64,000 bases of DNA from Circinella umbellata (lineage: Eukaryota; Mucoromycota; Mucoromycetes; Mucorales; Lichtheimiaceae), in NCBI GenBank assembly GCA_025093555.1, contig JAIWNF010000029.1, positions 372,001-436,000 on the forward strand, given 5' to 3'. Numbering within the stretch: position 1 is the first letter of the stretch; each line of letters opens with the position of its first letter. Positions 57,171 through 64,000 of this stretch are shown here, one piece after another. The position numbers were made by a program, and so were the translations under genes. A model generated the notes under the pieces. The model was not told the DNA's origin, made no database searches, and saw only the letters and a program-made list of their open reading frames with translations.

Positions 57171-58461
57171 CTTACAAGGACTTCCAGTTTGATTATAAGC
57201 TTCCCAAAATCCCCAATTCACAGCCTATATAAATATAATAAATGTTGAATTATCTTTTCAATTTTTACTCGTTCTCTTTTTGATAATAAAAATATTGAAA
57301 TTTTACCATTTCAACAGTCAAGAAAAAGATAGCACCTGAAAGGAAATGTTGAACTGGTAAAACATCTTGCCAATAACGGAAGGTTTGCACACCCCAAAAG
57401 AGACCTAAATAAAAATTAAAATGTCTGTGCTTAATAAATAATAATAATAATAATAGTAATAATAGTAATAATATTCCTTACCAACACAAAGATAAATAAG
57501 AGCAAATACCCCATAAAACTAAAATAATTAATTTAGTCTCAATAAATTTAATCGATAATAAAATAGTTTGCTTTTAATTACCAATAACTTTGGATAGTCT
57601 GATGCTGGTAAATTTCCATAAGGTTCTCTCCATTCAATCCAAGAATCAAAGTAAGCTGTTGTATCATTTTCTAAATTAGCTGGTAAAATAGCAACACAAT
57701 AATATCCTGTATTTTCGACTTTATAAAGTGCAATCTCGGGATCTTTGGTTTCTTCTGACTTTTTCAAGTCAAAAGCATGGGTAAAAATACTCGATTCTTC
57801 TTGGTCATCTTGAGGTACAATAAAGTTACCATATTGCGATTTATCACACAAATGTTCAGAAAGAGCATTCTCGTTACAAATATATTGAACCTATTATGAT
57901 TATATAGTCCAATAATGAAAAACACGTTCTAAAAGGTTGTAATGGAGTCAAAAGGGCTAGCTTAAGCGCGTCAGTTACCTCTCCCGTCATGTTGCTGATA
58001 GTTCCAATTTTATTAAAATCTTGCCATTCATAGATGAGTAATGCTGTCTTTCCTTGTGATTCAGTTCCCATTGTTACTATATTTAAAATATTTGTATATT
58101 ATTTACTTTTGTCTTCATTTTGATAAAAAAAAAGACTTCCACGCACCCATTTTAAATATTATTATTATTCTTACCTTTAATAAAAGCTTCTTCACCACCA
58201 GGAATAGATCCTTTATCCCATACACCTGAACAAGTTGTACTAAAGAAATCATCACTTGTCTATAAAATATGTATTTATGTATTTTCATATGATAAAATAT
58301 TATGCATTGTTATTATCATGAAGATTATGTAAAAATAAAAATAAAGTAAATTGTTGATGATACGAAGGATAATAACTTACCATATGAGTTTGGTCCGCCC
58401 TTGTGAGCTGAGCAATGGCGAATAACAAAGTCAACCAACAACTTAATGGTATTCGACGCAT
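55679..58461 (-). CDS. PTM1: LU7TM (PTM1/GPR107-type) seven-transmembrane protein
   Basis: Membrane protein of the Golgi/secretory pathway family that includes yeast Ptm1 and animal GPR107/108. Thirteen exons: 58461-58381, 58259-58175, 58076-57979, 57890-57582, 57518-57482, 57404-57307, 57224-57176, 57065-57017, 56926-56876, 56796-56696, 56625-56518, 56404-55801 and 55727-55679; 572 residues. Signal peptide MRRIPLSCWLTLLFAIAQLTRA, then a luminal domain with cysteines (TTCSGVWDKG, VQYICNENA, CDKSQYGNF). Seven TM helices begin near FYGVFALIYLCVGLFWGVQT, with family motifs RYWQDVLPVQHFLSG, NWGFWEAYNQTG and SWKWRWIMLDGLLNALYF. An acidic cytosolic tail ends KNARK. Intron 57066-57175 contains AC and AT microsatellites. 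Confidence 0.93.
57110..57169. repeat. (AC)n/(AT)n microsatellite in a PTM1 intron
   Basis: AC repeats followed by about 15 AT units, between exons 7 and 8 of the PTM1-type gene and only a few bases from the splice donor. Confidence 0.9.
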
Positions 58462-59443
58462 AATAATTATATTAGTAAACTTTTCTCAAAGAAAAAAGGA
58501 AGAGAAAAGAAGAGCAAAAAGTGCTTGGCAACACTTACGCCGCCTTTCCGCATTAAACACGCACCTTTAGTAACTAACTCCGGCAGCTGTGACACGTACA
58601 AAAATGAAGATTCAGGCCAGGGCTTAATTATATACCTTTATTAAGCCCCCATGTCTTTGAGGACATAATAATATATCCTTGGAATGTTTTCAATTTTAAA
58701 ATAAAATATTTGATATATGTACTTTTAATAGAATAAATGAATGGTAGTTTATGCATAGTCACGTGATTGTCATTTATTATTTACCGGAAGTCTGCGAAAA
58801 AAAAATAGAGCTTCATATTTTCTACACTTCATATAATAGTCAGAGATACATGGTGATTTAAATATTACATAGTAATAGAACGTTGATTAAGAAATTTTTG
58901 GTCTATTTTGATACTTTAAATAATTTTATTTGAAAGTTATTATTTTTTGTTGAGTTATGTGTAGGTTATTTTGATATACGATATGATGATAAAGTTGAAG
59001 TAATACGTAATGTACATATTTATATCAAGGCTAGCAAATATGAGTAATTACGTTTACTACATACACACATCATTATTCGTTTTTCACAGTTATCAAATAC
59101 TACATACAGAACTAGTTAACACTAGTAGAAACATATGTCTTTTACTTTTCATACTGCTAAAATAGAGTATTGATTATACCAAGAAATAATATTGTAAATA
59201 AGGGGAAAAAAGATACATTGTTTTCTATACGTAGTGCCGTTATTTTAAATGTTTATAAATTCTTCTTATAATATATGTCCCTTGGTACTTCTTGTTTTGA
59301 GATAAAATCAATGTTTTTTTTGTGTTAAATGCTACTAGTAGTCTTGTCTATATTCTTGATTTATGACTTGTTGCCTTGAGAATTATTATCACGAAAGGGC
59401 AGAAAAAAGGATGGAAATAAAGCAAGAGTTTTGTTCAATATTA
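58462..59443. other. AT-rich intergenic, PTM1 promoter side
   Basis: No gene recognised. TTACGT/TACGTA motifs recur here. A direct PTM1 promoter is expected within the first few hundred bases. Confidence 0.5.
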
Positions 59444-59551
59444 TTATCTACGAGGTCTGTTAGGCCCTTGACCTGGTGGATAAAAAATAAGTGGGGGCCA
59501 TGGTGGAGGTTGGTAACGATGAGAAGATAGAACGGGATTAGAACTTTTCAT
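59444..59551 (-). CDS. Small proline-rich ORF A (35 aa, putative)
   Basis: Minus-strand ATG at 59551 to TAA at 59444 encodes a 35-residue peptide: MKSSNPVLSSHRYQ, PPPWPPLIFYPPGQG, then a basic end. Not a known family. Support comes from comparison with ORF B (61720-61821, same strand, 2.3 kb away). Both lie about 130-140 bp downstream of the same 21-bp box. Both peptides are Pro-rich and end in an Arg-containing tail. Both are followed by a matching 3' flank (ATAATATTGAA..AA.CTCTTG). The peptide sequences themselves match only weakly, so a non-coding role for the unit is possible. Confidence 0.35.
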   Translation of the reverse strand: MKSSNPVLSSHRYQPPPWPPLIFYPPGQGPNRPRR

Positions 59552-59690
59552 AGTAGATTATAATAGTTACAGAGATCGATGGATGTAGGATGATAATTAA
59601 GTATTTAATGAAAACAGCAAATACCTGTGTGTGGGTACTCTAAAACAACGAAAGAAATGAGTACTATTTATATATATATTTTTTTTGCAC

Positions 59691-59711
59691 TATTGAACAC
59701 AGTTGTCAATG
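59691..59711 (-). promoter_or_regulatory. Shared upstream box A
   Basis: Core TTGAACACAGTTGTCAA (read on +), an imperfect palindrome, 140 bp upstream of ORF A. It is identical over 20 of 21 bases to 61951-61971 upstream of ORF B. Confidence 0.5.
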
Positions 59712-59854
59712 GACACGATTTATAAAATTGAAGTTGATTCATTGTTTTTCTTTATAATTCTGTTTATTTATGTTTATATAGTCACATTGTTACCAATTTG
59801 TCGTCACTTAGTAAAGAAAATATTGTATAGATAAGCAGGTGAATCTTTAGGCTA

Positions 59855-60033
59855 CAGTAAAACCCCGCTTATTGCACAACCCTCTTTTTACACAATCCTC
59901 TTTTGCACACCCCTCTTCCCGCACACCTTTTCGCCAAAATCACACTTTGATTTTACTATGTTATCGACGCCACTTTTTTTGTTGCACTTACTTTCAAGCC
60001 AAATCCCACCTGTGCAAAAACGGGGTTCAACTG
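59855..60033. mobile_element. pogo-like MITE (179 bp, TA-flanked)
   Basis: Ends CAGTAAAACCCCGCTTATTG and, inverted, CAGTTGAACCCCGTTTTTGC, then CACA. TA duplications at 59853-59854 and 60034-60035. The left arm carries about four tandem ~16-bp blocks (GCACAACCCTCTTTTT-like, 59873-59935). Non-coding; a relative of the element at 38229-38545. Confidence 0.82.
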
Positions 60034-60035
60034 TA

Positions 60036-60825
60036 TAAAGGAAATAGCAACTAATGGATGAAGCTAAAAGCCATGTAATTGGTTCTTATTCTATTTCGAT
60101 ACATAAAACTTGTTACAACTACACGCTCCATGTTTTCTAATAATAGATATCTAAATATTCAATAGGCACTCGAACAATAAACTATATAAAAGATTAATGA
60201 CAACAGTAGATATAAAAAAAACATAACTCAGATATATTCTATGTATACGTACCATATACAATAATTCATGATAACTAACACTAAAATTAATTTCAAATTG
60301 CATAACAAAAAATTATAAGATGCATTACTAGTAGCAACAAACTTTCATGTTCATTTTTAACCGCAAGGAAGCGACCACATTCCCGTAGGCGCCATTTACT
60401 TCTTTCTTCAATATAATTTAGTAATAAACATAAACTTTAATCTGTTAGGTTCAAAATCAAGCATTGATTTTTTATTACTTTTATGTGTTGATATTAATGA
60501 TTGACAACTATGTAACAACAAAAATTGAAAAATCGTATAATGAGTAAGATCTTAAATGGTTTGAAGATAAATATTACAAGTCAATGTTCTGTAGATTTTC
60601 TTTTGCTAGATTCTATAGTTTACTCGTGTTATTTATACTAATATGTTTTGTTCGTATATTATTCTTTTTGGGTACAATATCTCATTTAATTTGAGAAAAT
60701 ATGTTTTTCATCTGTAACTGACAATATCCCCGGATTGCTGATTTTTGATGGGAAGATCAAAATATTAATTTATTACGTAGCAGCGATTACGTATAAAAAA
60801 TATAGTAAAGCATTGTTGTTAGAAA
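60036..60825. other. AT-rich spacer, no gene seen
   Basis: No supported coding frame or RNA between two MITEs. Confidence 0.5.
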
Positions 60826-60827
60826 TA

Positions 60828-61084
60828 CAGTGTTTTGCGCTTAAAAATATAATTGTTGGGAGGATCAAATACAATTTTTGGGTTTACCAGTACATTTTTT
60901 TTAGATTAATGAAATTTTCTGACAGTCGTACGTACAAATTTTGAGTGTTTGATATCAGTTTTTCAGTGCTTAATAATCATACTCTGACTAACCAAATATA
61001 CATAACTGATTATTAAATACAGTAAATCCAAAAATTGTACTATTTGATCTTTCTAAAAATTATATTTTTGAACGCAAAACACTG
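60828..61084. mobile_element. Tc1/mariner-type MITE (257 bp) with ~65-bp TIRs
   Basis: The left arm from 60828 (CAGTGTTTTGCGCTTAAAAA) and the right arm 61020-61084 (inverted: CAGTGTTTTGCGTTCAAAAA) match over about 65 bp with a few mismatches, including GATCAAATA and CAATTTTTGG. TA flanks lie at 60826-60827 and 61085-61086. It differs from the CAGT..AACCCC elements. No coding capacity. Confidence 0.85.
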
Positions 61085-61086
61085 TA

Positions 61087-61719
61087 TCCTATTGACCATC
61101 TGAATTCATTCTCACACACACACACACATCCAAAGTGATATAAATTTCAATTTGTTCACTTTAAGTAAAGCATAGTGCTTTTTGTTTATTTAATTATTTT
61201 TGGAATAACTATAGGCTCTTTTAACTAAACAAAAAAATAATGAAATTATCGTTAATCAGTAATACTACGTAGCAAACATTTCACTACTACTAATTCATTC
61301 CACGTGGAAAGACTACCACTTTGTCGATAGAAATACAACAAAAGAAATTCTTCAATAATATGTATCAAAAAGTGAGATGTAATTTTAAAAATGTAGAATC
61401 TTTTATTTGATAAAACAAAATATATGTCAAAAAGTGTAGTAGTAGTATAGAAAAAAAATTGTTTTGTAAGTAACTCCCATCTTTGAATTCTCTTGTAATG
61501 TTATGTAGATAAACCATTATGTTTTTTTGTTCATATGATAGTAAAGCTAGTCTCTTTTTTTTTTGTTTTTTTTTTGTTTTCTTGATAATTGTCATTTTGC
61601 ATATAATTGTGATATATGGTTTTCTTGGTCATTGTCATGGTAATCAATATTATTATCATGAACGAAAAAAAAAGGAGCGGAGAGGGTACAAGAGATTCAT
61701 TCAATATTATTGTTACGTA
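61087..61719. other. AT-rich spacer, no gene seen
   Basis: Short CA run (61112-61127) and a T-rich block; nothing coding is supported. Confidence 0.5.
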
Positions 61720-61821
61720 TTAGCGGGAAGGACCAGATTCACGTCTGCCAGGGAAGTGGGGAGGAACACTGCTGACAAGATTTCCTGGATGAGAGAATGA
61801 GACTGGAAGAAAGTTTTGCAT
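61720..61821 (-). CDS. Small proline-rich ORF B (33 aa, putative)
   Basis: Minus-strand ATG at 61821 to TAA at 61720, 33 residues (MQNFLPVSFSHPG ... VPPHFPGRRESGPSR). An upstream in-frame ATG at 61953 would add 44 Lys/Ile-rich residues, but it lies inside the shared upstream box region, so the shorter form is preferred. Paired with ORF A by shared upstream box and 3' flank. Unknown family; existence as a protein is uncertain. Confidence 0.35.
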   Translation of the reverse strand: MQNFLPVSFSHPGNLVSSVPPHFPGRRESGPSR

Positions 61822-61935
61822 GGTGATAGTAGTAGTTATGGTCAAGTGAGTTATAAAACCAATAGACGAGTTGAGTATGTGATGAAAAAAAAACGAAAGA
61901 AAAGTGGTGGTTTTTATATGCTTTCTTTTTTTTTT

Positions 61936-61971
61936 TATTGAACACAGTTTCATTGAACACAGTTGTCAATG
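61936..61971 (-). promoter_or_regulatory. Shared upstream box B with extra half copy
   Basis: A full box at 61951-61971 plus a directly repeated partial copy (TATTGAACACAGTTTC, 61936-61951), about 130 bp upstream of ORF B. Confidence 0.5.
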
Positions 61972-62978
61972 AGCATGAATTACCAATCCACTCTTATCTA
62001 TTTATTTTTACACACTAAAAATCTTGCTTGTTCCTCTTTTATGACTAGCCAGGTACAGGTTAGTTGCAACATTTTTTTTTTCATTATAGAAAATGAGGAC
62101 AATTGTATTCATTGTTTTTTTAATGGATAAAGCTTGTAAGTGATATTTAAAGTAGTATACAATGACATAAAGACAACCATTTAAGATACGAATATTAACC
62201 TTTTTATTTCCCTTTAATCTACGTTTTCATAAATTATACACTTCTAGACTTTTGGTATGTATGTCATTTACGCACATTACCTGCCATATTATTCTGTTCA
62301 CTTGAAAGATACATATCATATGAGATTTGTATGAGTTTGATGTAGTCACTAATAGGTATAACTGGCTAAATATAGTATTATCTTATAAATATAAGATATC
62401 TGTCGTCAGTAAGAAATAAATTGGGTTTTATAAACAATGTATGTTAAGAGTAGTAAACAGATATATTCGTCAAGTACCTAGTATGATACGTTTGTGACTT
62501 GTAGTTTCTCAAAATCGAAATTCATATTATTTATATATACATTTAAATGAAATATAATACTACTTCTAATACAATGTAAATCATTGACTATTCTGTATTA
62601 TATTATATATCAATGTTTTTATATATCTTTATTATTATTATTCACCAAAAAAAATCTTTTTTTTTTGACAACACTTGCTTATTTACTTTACTGCACCCAG
62701 ATATGTATTTGTCAAACAAAAATTTTACGTATTGCATTGTTAAAAAAATATTTACATTGGCTCTAGTGCCATAAAACAAAAATAAAAGTCTTCTTATGTA
62801 TTCACTTAGATGTTAAATTACTTTTCAAAGTATTATTATTTTGCTGTAATTATTTATTAATACAAATGCTCAAAGAAAATGAAAAATGCTTGTACTTGTT
62901 GAAAAATAAAAAAAAGAATGAAAAAGAGAAAAGATAATGAAGGGGTAGCGTTATTCTTATAATACATAGAAAAAATGT
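61972..62978. other. AT-rich spacer, no gene seen
   Basis: Between ORF B and the 3' end of the ferric-reductase-like gene. Nothing else supported. Confidence 0.5.
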
Positions 62979-64000
62979 TTAAAATTCAAATGTTTCATGA
63001 TGAAAATCAAATTGATGTTTGGTTGCCTCATTTATGACATTGGTCATGAATGGGATGGTGCCACAAGTATGAACCCATACATTATGGTCACCAACATCAT
63101 ATGCGATTTGCTCTATACGATCGGGGATATTCGGTCGTTCACCTTGTATTATAGTACATCCTAAAATCTCGGAAAGCTCAATACATTTTAATTTATCCTT
63201 TTCTCGTGTCAGATGGATTGCAATGTCAAGTTGTACAGACGATGGATAGTTTATACAATGTAATATATAGTCAACAAAAGGTTGTATTTCCTCTATATTA
63301 TAGAATAATAATAAAAAACATTATTAGAATTTTCCGTTTTTTTTAATACGTATAGATAAAAAAAAAGATGTGTATTATAAATTGTACCTGCATTAGTAGA
63401 TGACCAAATTAAATATATCCGACGTACACATGACTTTTGCACGGAGGTTTCAACACAATCTTTAAGAACTGTTAATGCGGGTGTAATACCAATACCAAGG
63501 GCAAACAAAGCTACAGTTTTGTAATCGAGATAACGTAAACGTGGACCATATGGGCCATCGAGCCGTAATTGAATTTTACTTCCATCTCTGACATGTTCCA
63601 TGAGTTGCCGTGTACCATCACCAAGTGCTTTAATATGAATGGATGCGCCACATTTTTGTTCCACTGTTTGGGACGACAAAGTTGAAGATGAGGATGCCGT
63701 TGATGCAGAAGTACCTTTATTCAGTACAAAGATATCCGAGATAGTCATAGGATACCATTCGGCATGTCGTTCAAACCAATTTTTCCAACCTTTTTTGCCA
63801 TTCAGGTAGGCTACAAAAACATATTGACCCGGACGAAAGGAACCGTCAGTCAGTGGACGATAGGCAACTTTGGCATGAACAATTTTTTCATTATATTGTT
63901 CAACACTAATTAATTCACATGGCTCATACCATGACTTGTAAGAGCGTAAGATACGATCCAAGACCCATAGAATACAAGTTGGGTAAAAGAAATAGATACA
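62979..64000 (-). CDS. Ferric reductase / NADPH oxidase-type flavoprotein, C-terminal part
   Basis: A partial gene running off the window end. Two exons are visible: 64000-63388 (open to the edge, in phase) and 63292-62979. The first residues are the end of a transmembrane helix (YFFYPTCILWVLDRILRSYK). The FAD-binding domain has GSFRPGQYVFVAY and EWYPMTISD, where family members have the HPFT/S-type flavin motif. The NAD(P)H-binding part has LDGPYGP, ALGIGITPALTVLKD, IYLIWSSTN and, near the end, WVHTCGTIPFMTNVINEA, finishing HHETFEF with the terminal aromatic. This is the layout of FRE/NOX proteins; the haem-binding membrane domain would lie beyond 64000. Ferric reductase versus NOX cannot be decided from this part. 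The central Ser/Thr insert (TSASTASSSSTLSSQT) is unusual. Confidence 0.88.

Noticed and set aside
61720..61953. 77-codon version of small ORF B starting at 61953
   Set aside because: Its extra N-terminus overlaps the shared upstream box and is Lys/Ile-rich from AT-rich DNA; the shorter ORF is better supported by the pairwise comparison.

Overview
This 64-kb window looks like nuclear chromosomal DNA of a filamentous fungus, most likely an early-diverging mucoralean-type (Mucoromycota) species. The reasons are very AT-rich intergenic DNA, many short GT-AG introns (about 50-130 bp), and a mix of conserved eukaryotic housekeeping genes with fungal families (PTM1-type LU7TM protein, FUSC/ArAE-type membrane protein, CryptonF tyrosine recombinase). 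The species itself is inferred, not proven. There are no prokaryotic operons and no CRISPR; I saw no tRNA or rRNA gene.

Region 1 (1-13.2 kb) is a graveyard of nested, broken transposable elements. In order: a hexamer minisatellite with a perfect hairpin; a Helitron Rep/helicase pseudogene with two recognisable introns and about a dozen stops; a GC-rich repeat ending CTAG|T (probable Helitron 3' end); an LTR-retrotransposon gag relic; an antisense CryptonF relic (tyrosine recombinase plus GCR1_C-like domain); a 5'-truncated APE-type LINE; and a 1.78-kb TA-flanked element with 21-bp terminal inverted repeats. That last element ends 66 bp before the start codon of a nucleoporin gene and carries a second copy of the CTAG-terminated repeat.

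Region 2 (13.2-25.2 kb): a Nup53/Nup35 nucleoporin gene (+) converges on a SAM-domain kinesin-13 gene (-, 11 exons, one of 11 nt). After a 4-kb gene-poor stretch comes a multi-span TspO/MBR-like membrane protein gene (+).

Region 3 (25.2-42.4 kb): 3.7 kb of gene-poor DNA, then a short oxysterol-binding protein gene (-), ribosomal protein S5 (+), the inositol pyrophosphate kinase/phosphatase Vip1 (-), a 3-kb gap with a pogo-like MITE, and SRP54 (-).

Region 4 (44.4-58.5 kb) is gene-dense: a 1318-residue FUSC/ArAE-like protein (-), 26S proteasome ATPase Rpt5 (-) divergent from eIF3f (+), an F-box protein with a thioredoxin-like N-terminus (+), and a PTM1/GPR107-type LU7TM protein (-).

Region 5 (58.5-64 kb): AT-rich DNA with two further TA-flanked MITEs and two tiny proline-rich ORFs (-) that share an upstream 21-bp box and 3' flank, followed by the C-terminal part of a ferric-reductase/NADPH-oxidase-type flavoprotein (-) that runs off the window end.

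The genes do not form a pathway. They are unlinked housekeeping functions (translation, protein targeting, proteolysis, nuclear transport, microtubules, lipid transport, inositol pyrophosphates, membrane proteins) separated by transposon-derived or unassigned DNA. Exon joins given below were derived by hand from splice consensus and phase; each listed model sums to a whole number of codons with an open frame.
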